In this document: positions 46,671 through 58,876 of the stretch, one piece after another
Layout of the letters: each line of letters starts with the position of its first letter
How positions within the stretch are numbered: position 1 is the first letter of the stretch
Assembly: GCA_964019055.1 (NCBI GenBank)
Contig: OZ025218.1
Span: 1,517,691-1,581,690 of the forward strand
Direction: 5' to 3'
Origin: Anthopleura xanthogrammica
Taxonomy: Eukaryota > Cnidaria > Anthozoa > Actiniaria > Actiniidae
Length of the DNA stretch: 64,000 nucleotides
The notes under the pieces: model-generated
Seen by the model: only the letters and a program-made list of their open reading frames with translations
Database searches by the model: none
What the model was told of the DNA's origin: nothing
Made by a program: the position numbers and the translations under genes

Positions 46671-49037
46671 ATGAAGCCTTCAAACACAACAGTACCGAGC
46701 ATAGAATTAACAAATGATGCTAACCTTGATGTCGATGCCGATGATGGTCTTGGGACAAAAGAGATTGAAGATCGCGAAGACAACCTGTTCACCCTGGATA
46801 AAATCAAGAAAACTTTAAAGCCATTGTACTTCTCCCTAAGATGTTTTGGTCTTGCATATGATGAGACATTCCAAGCTCCTTCTGCGAAATTCAATTCGAT
46901 TGAGCCTCGAAATAACAGCTCTAATTCCAATGACATGGAAGAACAAGCCCAGGGGAATTCCAGAAGCCAGCCAAAGCAGAGCCTAAAGTGTAACCCAGGA
47001 AAATATTATTGCATTTTCATATCGGTGTTGCTGTGGTCTCAAGTGATCGTCTCATCCATAAATTTCTCCCATGGTCATGTCAAGAATGTAGATATAATGC
47101 AAACCTCAGTACCCTTTGCATGGATGATGCTTTGCGCAATTCAACAACTCGTGTTCTTCCGTGCAACTTTTACAAAAAATAACAAGCTGTCCAAATTTGG
47201 TAAATTCCTCAAAGAGTTGGTGTTGGTAAAGTCAGATGACATGTCTAGCACCGCGTATCAAATGAAAGTTATTGTGCTTGTGGCCTGGATTACGTGTATC
47301 ACCCACAGCGTCATTGTCTTTGTCGCTCTTACGTACTCAAACGATAAATCAGGACGAAATGAATTTCAAGAAATATTGCTTGGCAAGTGGGATAAGAAAC
47401 GTCTCGCCATACTCACCTACATCTATTTGCCAACTAATATTATCTTTAACGGAGTATGGTTGTTTTCTACAGCGAGCTACGTGGCCATGTGTGTCCTTGT
47501 TGCTAAGCGATTTGATGACGTCTTCAAGAGGGCATCCTCTGCCATCACATTGACAAAGAATGTCAACTTTGCAGCACTTCGAAAAGAATACGTTCAGCTA
47601 TGTCACGTGGTCTCCGCTTTGGATGACATATTGTCGCCCTCAGGTTTAGTAAGCTATGCCATGTATATCCCAATGACCTGCCTTACATTGAACATTTGCA
47701 TCCTTACCTTCGACGAAGCCTCAACAGCCAAACGTGTGGCATACATATTCTGGGTGACAAGCGATGTGACTATTCTCTTTCTTATCTCAGTCGCTGGTGC
47801 TCTTGTTAACCATAAGGTAAGATTCTATCATCTGGTTAATTACTTGATGTCCAGTCAGAATCTTGCTTGGTTGCCAATGTCCAAAGTTATCCATTTCACT
47901 GGTGTTCTGAGTGGTTGCCTGTACTTCTAGATTGTGGTTGATTTTTCTTCACTTATCTTTCGAAGTGTATGTATAGCAGGTTTTTCAACTGATGTTTTTA
48001 TCACTTGTGTTGTAGGCATATAGTTTGTCTGAAGTCATTTATGACATCAATGCCAATGACCTTGACAGAAAAAGCGAGCTAGAGGTAATGTTGTAGTCCA
48101 TCATCCCCTTGCAGCATATTCCCAATTGATCCAACTTCAAGTTGGTCTGAAATTGGAAAATATTTTGAACTACATTGGGAATTGCTAAAAAAAATCATTA
48201 GCAGAAATTTAATGTTTTATGCTATAACCCTCATATTAAAAGCTGATTCAACTTGCCCCATCATTCTTGGTCACAGTTTGAACATTTAACGTACCTTTGC
48301 AAATCGAACCCTTGTTTCGCTATTTCATGATAGTCTGGTCTCCTCTCACATGCAGGACATTTTTCATTGAAAATATTATCCTCTATGTATACCAGCTAAA
48401 CTTAATTGTCCCAAGAAGCTTGAATACAGGCTGAAACAAAATCGATCATTTTACTTGACTGCTGCTGCAAGAGCCGGTGGTTCATGGATATTTGTTATCT
48501 TTTCGTTTCAGTTGATGCTCCTCATATCCAACTTGAATAGCAACAGCACAGGCCTGACTGTCGGAGGTTTGACCACCATAACCAAGGGCATGGTCATCAC
48601 GGTAAGTTAAAACTAAAGTGACAGCTAAGTGTTTAGCACATCCCTGAGGATGGGCGCTTTACCCGAAACCTCGGATAAACGAGAATAAAAATATTGGTGG
48701 AAGAGGCATCTATCTACATAATAGCACCAACGGCACAATAGTAGATATGTCGTTGCTGTACCATACACACCATGCAATATGGACGCCAAATATGCCAAAC
48801 CACAATCCTGAACTAACTCCAAACATTATTTAAGGGAAGTATTGGCACAAAACAAGGTATCTTATGCTTAAATTTCCTTGAACTCCCCATTCCCTCCAGA
48901 ACTGTTAAACGGCTCGACTTTTTTCCCTGCATAAAAATCACTGAGCCAAACATTACAATACTTCTTATTTTGTTTATTTGCAGGTATTTGGTACTGTCAT
49001 TGGATATTTTACAATTCTTATCCAGTTCCAGGCATGA
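46671..49037 (+). CDS. Gustatory receptor-like protein 2 (Grl), paralog of Grl1
   Basis: Exons are 46671-47816, 48016-48084, 48512-48601 and 48984-49037 (stop TGA), 452 residues. Intron positions and phases (0, 0, 0) are identical to Grl1. The protein differs from Grl1 mainly in the N-terminal half: the acidic segment, the first extracellular or cytoplasmic loop (NFSHGHVKNVD for NFSKAKNFLD) and TM3. The last 200 residues are nearly identical, including AYSLSEVIYDI, NSNSTGLTVGGLTTI and GYFTILIQFQA. Both reading frames are intact, so neither is a pseudogene. This is a recent tandem duplicate, possibly kept similar at the 3' end by gene conversion. Confidence 0.85.
48636..48690 (+). ncRNA. Hammerhead-ribozyme-like core motif, Grl2 intron 3
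   Basis: The duplicate of the motif at 42836-42890: CTGAGGA at 48644-48650 and GAAA at 48665-48668. It differs at the base pair after GAAA (CCTCGG for GCTCGG). It is not independent evidence because it came with the segmental duplication. Confidence 0.28.
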
Positions 49038-49380
49038 AGCTGAGAATGGAACCATTATGAATGAAGCCTATTCTAAGATCCTATGATGGATCAGTATTTC
49101 ATATATCATCAATATATACTGTATATACACACATTAGTTATTCAATGGTTTTGAGTGGCATACTATAGAATATCCCACGACTCACTCGCTTTTTTGGTAT
49201 ATACAAGAGCCTTCATGTATATAGAGGAGTGCTGATACAAGAAAATACAAGCGACAAGTGGGATACTCCACGGTATACCACGAGATTCAAGCATTCAATT
49301 ATTTTATCCCACATCATTTAAAATACCTGGGCATTTAGACAAAAAATTCAAGACAGAATACTTTTAACAAGAAAAATAAG

Positions 49381-49435
49381 GGAAATAAAGTTGAACAACG
49401 TTTCGGTGTCAACTTGACGCCATCATCAGAAATAC
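49381..49435 (-). ncRNA. Hammerhead-ribozyme-like core motif
   Basis: On the minus strand CTGATGA (49423-49429) is followed by a stem-II candidate (GGCGTC...GACACC), then GAAA (49401-49404) and a GTTG...CAAC hairpin. Stem I is not obvious. It is related in layout to the motifs in the Grl introns and to a weaker one at about 57447-57490 (minus strand). Confidence 0.35.
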
Positions 49436-49445
49436 TTTTGAAATT

Positions 49446-49898
49446 TACCGTAAATCCTCTATTAAGCCCCCCGGGGGGCTTATTCATTTCAGGCACGTTT
49501 GAGGGGGGGCCTTATTGGAGAGGGGGGGGCTTAATAGAGAGGGGGGGCTTATTGATTTTTTAGCCGAAACGCTCTAAGTTCTACGCTATCAGAATATAAT
49601 ATGATATGATAACTTTATTCCAAAACGGTAAACTCAGGATTAAATGGAAGTATTACTATGGACTTTCTTGCATAATCTATAGGGGCATGGTATATGCATT
49701 GTTCTTTTCAACATTTGATTCACTTGTGTTAGTCTCAAGTATGATTTACCTTGATTGTGAATTTAGTTGTGAAGGGGGAGGGGAGGGGGGCTTAAAAGAG
49801 AGGGGGGGCTTAATAAATTTCATCCTTTAAAAAAGGGGGGCTTATTAGAGAGGGGGGGGGCTTATTTGAGAGGGGGGCTTAATAGAGGATTTACGGTA
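49446..49898. mobile_element. G-rich element with 27-bp terminal inverted repeats
   Basis: The left end TACCGTAAATCCTCTATTAA, continuing into AGCCCCCC, is the exact reverse complement of the right end. The interior repeats GAGAGGGGGGGCTTAATAGA-type blocks several times near each end. No transposase is present, so this is a non-autonomous element. Confidence 0.8.
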
Positions 49899-50786
49899 TA
49901 ATAGCTTTCATGCATTCTAATTGGCTGCATTTTGAATGATATGGGAAACATACCAATATCTATACATGTAAATCAAACTTTTTCTGTGTTTTAATTTCAG
50001 AATTAATAATATTGAATTGAAGTTTCAAGTTCTCTGTATTTTTTTTGTACCACAGAATTGAGGTCTGCAACTATTGCTAAAACATTAATGATCATGCAAA
50101 CAAACCGTGAACAATGCATGAGACCAAGAAGAATATGGGAGAAGAAAATTTCATTTTTTTCTATTAAACAAATGTAGTTTACTCATCTCTCACCTATAAC
50201 TTTGAATAATTTGAGATTTCCTCTAGGAATTTCTACAAAAACGATTTTGAGTAAATTATATGACACTAAAAAAGTTCTGAAAAAATGCTTATATAAAACA
50301 CAGTTAAAACATATGTATACAAAATATTGTCTGTTTTTAAATACAAAGACGAGCTTTTCCCCCTTTGATCAAGTATTGGTAAATATTCATGTTTGCTTAT
50401 TTCTCACTAATTAGGGGTGAAGTCAAAACAATTATAATTTGAATGGACCCGACAGGAGGGGTGGGGTTATCCATCACCTATGGAAGAGGAATGTGTACTC
50501 AAATATCTCCAAAATCGCAGAAATATATGTATTGCCTGTTTCAAGTATTCTAAACATTACAACGTACTTTTTTGTAGAAATGGTTACTAGGGACACCCAG
50601 TATCGAGCATTTCAACATGTCTCTAAGGGAGGAGGGGGTATTTACTGGTAACTTAAGTCAATAAACAAATCGGGTTCCTATTTGGACCATCGTTTTGACC
50701 TTGCCCCATAATGATTTATAAGTTTATCCCTTTTGCTGAGCATTTATCGTTTGACTACCTAAGCTTGGATTGCTTATTTACATTAT
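49899..50786. other. Intergenic AT-rich sequence
   Basis: No repeat, RNA or coding signal that I can support. It lies between the G-rich element and the 3' end of the TRIM gene. Confidence 0.5.
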
Positions 50787-53051
50787 TTAAGACCAGACAT
50801 GTACTCGGCCACATGCAAAGTCAAGCACCAAAGCCTGGCCATCAGCTGTGACTACTACATCAATAGGATTCATCATTCTCCCAACCTGTGCACCAAACCC
50901 ACCAAATGACCTTACAAACTGACCCTCTTGGGTTAAAAGTTGAACGCGACTATTACCAAAATCACAGACAAGAATCATGTCTGGACCGTAAACAGCAACT
51001 CCGTAAATAATATCAAACTGACCATCCTTTGTCCCCTTCTTTCCAAACTTACGCAAGGGAACACCATCTTCATTGAAAACACGAATGTAGTTTTTCTCGC
51101 CATAAGTTAGAAAAAATTTTGCATTACCATATTTAATAGAACTAGGACATTCATTTTTCCCAATATCTAATTCATAAAGGAAATCTCCACTTTTGTTAAA
51201 AACCTTAATACTAGGCCTGGTTCCCCTTATATCTCCGCTGCAGCATACTGCGATATGTGTTCCATCCTTAATACACAACTCTTGAACATCTATCATTTGT
51301 TCTGGTCTTACAAGGGTGCGTAGATACGTACCAGTGAGGTCAAACTCTTGTATCCTCTTGCCGCTGTCGGTGTCTGGTTCATCACACACAATTATACTGT
51401 CTTCAATGAAGGCAACAGCAAATGGATTACTAAAATTACCTTCTTCAGTGCCTTTGCTGCCAAACATTCTTAAATACTTTCCTTCGGGGCTGAATATCTG
51501 AACCCTATCATTATCATTATCAGCAATGGCTACTTCTCCGTGACTACTGACTGCTATTGACTGAGGTCCATTTAAAAGCCCTTTGTCATCTATCTCCCAT
51601 CGTCTAGGCTTGAAATCTGCTTCAGTGGCGAGTGTTTCTACAAGGTTTGGCGAATGTTTTATTGATTCGCCCCCAACTTTTACTAGGATTCTATAAGGCA
51701 GAGGTGTGGCTGCCCTATAACTGACAAAGTACTTTCCGTTTTGCTTGTCACACACATTTTTGTCCACCTCTTTGCCTTCGACATCTTGGATTTTCACTTC
51801 AATAGGTTCTTTTGTGTGACAGACTTCTCCTTCGGTGTTTCTTGTTACAACTTGAAACACATTCAAGAAACCACAACGAGCCTCTTTTACTGGTTCGATT
51901 GTGCTGCGTGACGGATCAACAACGCCCTTCACAATCTTCCCAATGTCATTCAGCGATTGCATTACTTGGCCTGTCACGTAATCAACAGTCATGTTGCGCT
52001 CGATTGGTTTGCTGCACAAGATTGAGGTTGTTTTACATAATGTCTCACTTTTTTCAAGAAGTGCGTCATTGCTTTCTATCAACTCGAATGCTACACTTCT
52101 TCTCACCAATGCCTGGGTATAGTCCTTAAAATCAGATAACTGTGTTATCCCCGTGTTTATATCATTTTGCTCTTCTTCATTGGCCTGCTTTTGATCTTGA
52201 AGCATCTGATGCAAGTCGTTTATCATCGCTCTAGTATGTTCACTCACAATTTTATACACCATATTCTCTGTGTCTTGTACTTTCTTCTTAGCCGAATCCA
52301 CTTCACTTTGAATTCTCTGCACATTTCCCTTGGATTGCCCCAGTTCTTCTTCGTATTTTCCCTTTAGTTTATCAACTCGATTTATTTCTCCAAGGAGTCG
52401 CTTCTTTACTTCTTCTGCGGCTTCCTCTAAGCTCTGCATCTGATGATTTTGATGGTACAAAGTGACGCATTTTTGGCAAACACATCTTTTGCAAGTTTCT
52501 TCCTTGCAGTAGTATTCAAGCTTGTTCTTCTCGTGGTATTTTTCCTTGCATACCATTTGGGTTCTGATGAAACTGTTGACATTTTCTTGATCAAATTCAC
52601 TAAACAATGTCAAATGGTGTTCTTCTCGAAGATGCTTCAGATTTTTGTGGGCGTTCACGCACTCGCCACAAATCAAACAGTTACACTGAGGACAAAATGC
52701 TATCGAACGACCAGGTTTCTCACAACCTTCACAATTACTAGACTCTCCCATGGTTTGCTCTTGGTCAGACTTGTCCCTCATTGCTCGATGTAGTCGTGGA
52801 AGAGAACCGAGGTAAAATGAAGGAGTTAGTTTTGAAGCATCCCCTCCTGGTAGATCGGTGCGTGTTCTACAGATAGGACAATCAAATTTCTCGGTAGCTG
52901 GATTTCCGCTGCTTTCGTACCACTCAACGATGCATTTTTTGCAATAACTGTGAAAGCATGGAAGACATTTGGGTTCCTTAAAGATGTCATGACAAATGGA
53001 ACAAGTTAAATCCTTCTCTAACTCATCTAGGAACGGTTTTAATGCAGCCAT
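50787..53051 (-). CDS. TRIM-NHL protein: RING, B-boxes, coiled coil, filamin, NHL (intronless)
   Basis: 754 residues from the ATG at 53049-53051. An in-frame ATG 28 codons upstream (53135) exists, but the family normally begins a few residues before the RING, as MAALKPFLDELEKDLTC does. The C3HC4 RING spans residues 17-61 (C17, C20, C29 or C32, H34, C37, C40, C58, C61). Two B-box zinc domains follow (about 107-150 and 167-205), then a coiled coil (about 205-340), a filamin/Ig-type domain (about 395-490) and NHL beta-propeller repeats (about 500-754, for example GEVAIADNDNDRVQIF and MILVCDFGNSRVQLL). The layout is that of TRIM71/TRIM2/TRIM3: E3 ubiquitin ligases that also bind RNA through NHL. 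It ends directly after the last NHL blade (VHVWS). A single exon and many such genes in cnidarians suggest retrocopy-type expansion; the exact ortholog is unresolved. Confidence 0.93.
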   Translation of the reverse strand: MAALKPFLDELEKDLTCSICHDIFKEPKCLPCFHSYCKKCIVEWYESSGNPATEKFDCPICRTRTDLPGGDASKLTPSFYLGSLPRLHRAMRDKSDQEQTMGESSNCEGCEKPGRSIAFCPQCNCLICGECVNAHKNLKHLREEHHLTLFSEFDQENVNSFIRTQMVCKEKYHEKNKLEYYCKEETCKRCVCQKCVTLYHQNHQMQSLEEAAEEVKKRLLGEINRVDKLKGKYEEELGQSKGNVQRIQSEVDSAKKKVQDTENMVYKIVSEHTRAMINDLHQMLQDQKQANEEEQNDINTGITQLSDFKDYTQALVRRSVAFELIESNDALLEKSETLCKTTSILCSKPIERNMTVDYVTGQVMQSLNDIGKIVKGVVDPSRSTIEPVKEARCGFLNVFQVVTRNTEGEVCHTKEPIEVKIQDVEGKEVDKNVCDKQNGKYFVSYRAATPLPYRILVKVGGESIKHSPNLVETLATEADFKPRRWEIDDKGLLNGPQSIAVSSHGEVAIADNDNDRVQIFSPEGKYLRMFGSKGTEEGNFSNPFAVAFIEDSIIVCDEPDTDSGKRIQEFDLTGTYLRTLVRPEQMIDVQELCIKDGTHIAVCCSGDIRGTRPSIKVFNKSGDFLYELDIGKNECPSSIKYGNAKFFLTYGEKNYIRVFNEDGVPLRKFGKKGTKDGQFDIIYGVAVYGPDMILVCDFGNSRVQLLTQEGQFVRSFGGFGAQVGRMMNPIDVVVTADGQALVLDFACGRVHVWS

Positions 53052-53135
53052 CTTTGCTGATAGACTGCCGACAACATTAAAATGTAAAGAATTAATATAC
53101 CTTGACCCGTTAATGCAGATTCTAAGAAATGTCAT

Positions 53136-54540
53136 TTATTTAACCAATCAACATGGTTGACCAAAGCATTAAGGTCAACTGATAGACGTTTAGAATTCCT
53201 TACATGTATAGCAAGTATTCTTCAAAATATATAAATACAGATGTTGAGGTTGACCCCGTTTCAGAGGACTTGTTGGATTAGTTACATAAAAAATAATGAC
53301 AATAATATATGTTAATGTTGATACATTGAGAAGGATAATGAAAATTAGCTAATGAAGAGGCGATAACTAAAACATGGACTGGACTGGACTCGAGAAAACA
53401 TAGACTCAGATAACATGGACTCAGAAAACATGGAAAAATATGTATTTTTAGAATGGAGGGGGGTGGGGTGAGGAAACAAAACTTCAGTTACTAAAAATAT
53501 AGGGGGGTAGGGTGGGTAAAAACAAAACTACAACATATTGTTCATCACCACAAACGAACGCGTGACACCGTATCTCGATTATTATAGATTAAGGGGAGGG
53601 GGACGTGGAAAACAAATAAACTTTTTTTTACGAACAAGTGAGAGTGAAATAAAAAGAATTGTTGAGAAAATTTTCTAAACAGCGAACACATTTTAACATT
53701 AAAATATGATGTATCTTACAGCGTCTATTGAAAAATGCTCCTGAATTCATTTTTTTTATTCTGAGTGAGCGAAAACGTTGCATAGCTGTCTATTAATAAC
53801 TACAAAACATTCCAATGGAAAAGCCTGGTATATTTAAATTATCACCACAGGTATCCCACAATTTTTATGATTTTCCTGAATTTATTGTTTTGATTCTGAG
53901 TCAGCGAAAGCGTTGCATAGCTGTCTATTCATAACTACAAAACATTCCCATGCAAAATCCTGGGATATACACCAAAATGTAAGCCATAATTAAGTGGAAT
54001 TCCTTTTCGTTTTCTCTTTTTGATAAGGTATAAAGTTTCATAATTTCAGTCTGTAAGGCTGTTTCCATATTCACTAAAAAATAGTTTATTGAGCAATCGA
54101 TTCTCAATCTTCCTCAAGGATTTTCCAAAGGGGATGTTCACAAATTCGAAAAGAAACGCATGGGTAAGTTTCATTATAAGATTTTAACTTTAATTTCTGC
54201 ATTTTCCAATTACTTTTTTTGCGATAGGAAAAAAGAACATAATGAAATTATTGTTTGTCCTATATTTCGTCCTATATTTTCCATATCTTTATCTTTAGAT
54301 GACTCATATCCTTTACTAAATTAATTAATGTAAATCATCAGTTATAAAATATTTTTGCTCATACATGATATAAAGCCTTTCTTTAAAGCCTTTAATAAAC
54401 AAGGTATTTTTAGGTTCTTTCAACATTTGCTATATACTATATTTATATATACCGAAAAATACTGAGGGGGTTATTTAAAAAGGATTTTGAATTGGAACGT
54501 TGGGTAAAATATAATCTATGTATTTTTATCTTGTCGTGTT
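53136..54540. other. Intergenic AT-rich sequence with a tandem duplicate
   Basis: A roughly 130-base segment occurs twice, near 53740-53840 and 53878-53965 (GCGTTGCATAGCTGTCTATT and ATAACTACAAAACATTCCCA-type blocks). Otherwise I see nothing. Confidence 0.6.
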
Positions 54541-54679
54541 TACATATCAAACGCTTAGCCTTGTAGGCAACGCAGCAAGGAAGATTTTGAGAATCACGCA
54601 AACGTTGAATATTGAGTCCGTTTGGTACAAATGACACAGTAGGTCTTGCAGTACGCATCATCAAGAATGATAGCCTCAT
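54443..54679 (-). other. Possible coding fragment, unassigned
   Basis: On the minus strand a 79-codon open frame includes RPTVSFVPNGLNIQRLRDSQ and NLPCCVAYKAKRLICKHDK. Its base composition is richer in GC than its AT-rich surroundings, which hints at an exon or an old repeat-encoded piece. I know no family for it and see no flanking exons. Confidence 0.2.
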
Positions 54680-54827
54680 TATTAATCATCATCAGTATTA
54701 CCTTCCGTCATCATCGCTATCATTATCATCGTCATCATTAGTAAGGTCTTTCAATAATATCATGCAAGAAATATTTCTGTTCAGTATTTTGCTGTTGTTA
54801 TTGTTCTGTTATTATAAATAATTGAGG

Positions 54828-54955
54828 TTGAGCATGATATCGTAAATTATCAAGACCAAGGCTGTGTTATCTGCCGACGCCGTAGGCTGAAGCGGATAAA
54901 ATGGCCGAGGTCTTGATATTTACGATATCATGCGAAAACCGAATTCAATAATTGT
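54828..54955. mobile_element. MITE-like hairpin
   Basis: The left arm GCATGATATCGTAAATTATC and the right arm GATATTTACGATATCATGC, followed by AAGACC and GGTCTTGAT blocks, can pair over about 30 bases. The loop carries GACGCCGTAGGC. Confidence 0.75.
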
Positions 54956-55692
54956 TTTATTATACATTTTGTAAACTAAGAATAAAGATTTAATTCTGCT
55001 TTCGAAAAAATAGCAAACATATTTTCATTTCCATAATTGTGACCTACAGATAATACATTTATTATGTCGAGTTCACACGATATCAGAAATTAGCTGGGGG
55101 CTCTTGGCCAATCAGAAGCGAGATAGTGAGTAAAATGTAAAATAATAAGCAATTATTGTTATTATTATTATTATCATCATCATAAATAAAAATGACAATC
55201 TTCTTATTTTTAAGTGCTTATTTTGTGTAACATTTTTCATTAATGCATATATTATTATTAGAATGGCATCGTCGACCGGTAAATAGCTTATTTCTGCTAC
55301 GCGTGGGAATGTGTCAAGTGTTCAAGGGTATATCGACTAGAGGGCGAAAGCTAAAACGACAAAATATCAATAGATCTGCTGTGTTTGACTGTGGAATCAA
55401 ATATGCCGCATGAAAGGCTATCAAAGTCATTTCAAATTAATTACTATTTTTAAGACGTTTTTATTCAGTTATTTAGGACCCAAAAGTAATGTTCATCTTT
55501 CACGACTTGGGTGGTATGTCACCTTCATTCCCTAATTTTGTCAGCACTCTTAAGTTTTATTCATGCGCAGTTTCACAGAAGATGACATTTATTCTGGCTA
55601 GGATTTTTTGGCAGGTTTTCTTTCTAGTCTTTGTATATAACACTTGCAAATTTTAAACCGGAAACTATTTCCTGTTTGACCGATTCCAAGGC

Positions 55693-55798
<106 letters not shown>

Positions 55799-55799
55799 C

Positions 55800-57960
55800 A
55801 AAAAGAATGAAAAAAATTTGCATTGTTCCTGCCTTCCAACATGGCTGCCGTAAAGACAATGAACAAAATATTGCATTGTGCTTGCCCTCCAAGATAGCTG
55901 TCACAAAGCCTCTCTACAAAAGACATATTGATAGTCGGGCGACTTAACCCTGCGAACAGCATATACTTTTGAGAGGTTGATCAGAATGCATGTGTATCCT
56001 TTTGTAGCAGATCAGTGAAAAATATTATTAATTTTCTTTGGATTTTTATCAGTGTTTACATATAAAACTATCCTAACCAACATCACTAATTATTATAATT
56101 ATTACTATACTTGCAATTTGAACTGATTTTATTGGTTAGAATTTTATTAAAAAATATAAAGGAATATAACGAACCTTTCTGTGTCATTAGCATCATCGTG
56201 TGTTTTGATGTTATCTTGTTTATTAATCCATCCCTCTTTTGGCTCCAGTACATATTGCACTTCGCGGTCACTGAAATAGCCCAGCAAGCACCTGCCACCT
56301 GCTAAACAACGCCACAGAATTTATTAATAGTCTACTTGGCTTTCATTATATTGGAGTCTTTTAAGGCGTATGTACGACTTCAACATCTGGGAACAGTTTT
56401 ACAGTTGATGGGCTCAAAGCGAGCTTCTGAGATATCAAAACAGAAGGTATGTTGGTCGATCGCATTTGAGTACGTGCCAGCAATCTTACTTTGAACCACT
56501 TCCACATATATGTATAATATAATGTATAATATGTGTGTATTTTGACTCTTTCCATCACATTCAAATAGTAATATATTTTGGGTCTTTTATTGATAATACT
56601 TTATAATCAACTTCGAAGCATTGAAGATGGAATTTTATTACCAAGTTTCTGAGGATAAAATTTGTTTTTATGATACTGAAGGCTATCATGTCGTAAGACT
56701 TTAAATTGCATATTTTTTAAGGCTTAGATTTTGAATTCAAGAATATTTTGAGGTAAAGACGCGCCTTGGAAATTCTTTAAATTATATTTACATTTTCACT
56801 AGACTTCATGTAAATCTAATCTATAATGTTTTGTGCTTTCATAAGAAAAATTAGAAAAAATGATTAAGTAATTGAATTTATCGTGGCAATACATGTCAAG
56901 CTCACTTCCAAATCGGATCAAAGAAAATGCAAATTTCAAACGTCTACACCAAAAAAATATTGATAAAAAAATTCTTAATTGGGAACTCGTAATCAAGAAT
57001 GCACGGTGGTGAGTTTAAAGAGATAAATGACTGGTAGATCGCTTTTATTATGTCCAAAATGATATCATTCTTCAACGATTTTCGTCGAAACAAATTGACG
57101 CGACACACTGACAATTTGACGTTGGACTTCTCTTCAAAATTTAAGTCCTTATTTTATTGTAAATGACAGGAATCGTGGTATACTGACAAAATTAGCTATT
57201 TGTTCAAGAGTCAAAGGATAAATACCCTAATTTTACTAAATTTCGTAATTTCCACTTCAAATGAACCATTTTGCAGTACATTTTGATTTGGGGAAGTGCT
57301 TTCTATAATCATTTTGTTTATTTATCTAGTTACTTGTTTATTCATCATTTTTACTGCATTTGTAGGATTTATTTTTATTTTTTTTTTTAAATTATTTTTA
57401 CTAATTAATTTTTGAAAAATATATATAGGCAAAATCAAATGTTAATAGTTAAAAGTTTCAAACGTTTTCGACGAATGTCATCTTCTTTATTTATTTTCAT
57501 TATTTATTTTATTACTTATCTTTATTATTCATTTTTATTATTTATTTTTATTATTTATTTTTATTATTTATTTTTATATTTTTTTATTTAAATTTAATTT
57601 CTCCAAAGGATAGGTTAAGTAAGATATTAATTACAGATTCAAGACATTCGCACACATTGAAAAGAAAATATCCTTAATCCCAGGATTATTTGCGTTTCGA
57701 TTTTAAAAGCACACGTAAACTGAATATCTAATTTTAAAATATCAGTTTTGATGAAAACAAGATTCATAGAGGCTATGGAAGAAAAACAACGGTTTTCCAA
57801 AAGATTGAAAATATTTCTAGTCTAACGTAGTTTATTTTAGCGAGTCTCGAGGAAAAATATACTAAAGACTGCAGAGATGAATAGCGCATCCAAAAATTGC
57901 CATGTATTGTATAGCAAAATGTATACTATATTATATATAGTATATTAGCGCACAATACCA
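55800..57960. other. Gene-free AT-rich sequence
   Basis: Contains a TTTATTATT-type simple tract near 57490-57590 and a weak hammerhead-like motif on the minus strand at about 57447-57490. No coding signal. Confidence 0.55.
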
Positions 57961-57964
57961 TCAA

Positions 57965-58844
57965 TAAATAAACATAACCATCGTCATCATCATCATAAAC
58001 ATCATCATCATCGTTATCATTATTATTGTCATCATCATCATCATCATCATTATTATTATCATCATCGTTGCATCATCAACATCATAAACTTCATCATCAT
58101 CATCATTATCATCATTATTATCATCATCATCATCATCATAAACATCATCATCATCATTAACATCATCATCATCATTAACATCATCATCATCATAAACATC
58201 ATCATCATCATAAACATCATCATCATCATTAACATCATTATCATCATTATTATCATCATCATCATCATTAACATCATCATAAACCTCATCATCATCATAA
58301 GCATAAACATCATTATCATCATTATAAACATCATCATCATCATAAACATAATCATCATCATAAACATCATCATCATCATAAACATCATCATCATCATCAT
58401 TAACATCATCATCATCATCATCATCATCATCATTAACATCATTATCATCATTATTATCATCATCATCATCATTAACATCATCATAAACCTCATCATCATC
58501 ATAAGCATAAACATCATTATCATCATTATAAACATCATCATCATCATAAACATAATCATCATCATAAACATCATCATCATCATCATTAACATTATCATCA
58601 TCATCATTATTATAAACATCATCATCATCATAAACATCATCATCATCATTAACATCATCATCATCATCATTATTATAAACATCATCATCATCATAAACAT
58701 CATCATCATCATTAACATCATCATCATCATCATCATTATTATAAACATCATCATCATCATAAACATCATCATCATCATTAACATCATCATCATCATCATT
58801 ATTATAAACATCATTATCATCATAAACATCATCATCATCATTAA

Positions 58845-58876
<32 letters not shown>

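Larger units (their letters stand above)
43460..49190 (+). repeat. Tandem segmental duplication, copy 2
   Basis: Collinear with 38518-43410 including the exons and introns of Grl. Homology stops after TATCCCACGACTCACTCGC. The main differences are a 1.1-kb indel near the start, the state of the TTCG tract, and the length of Grl intron 1. Confidence 0.9.
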
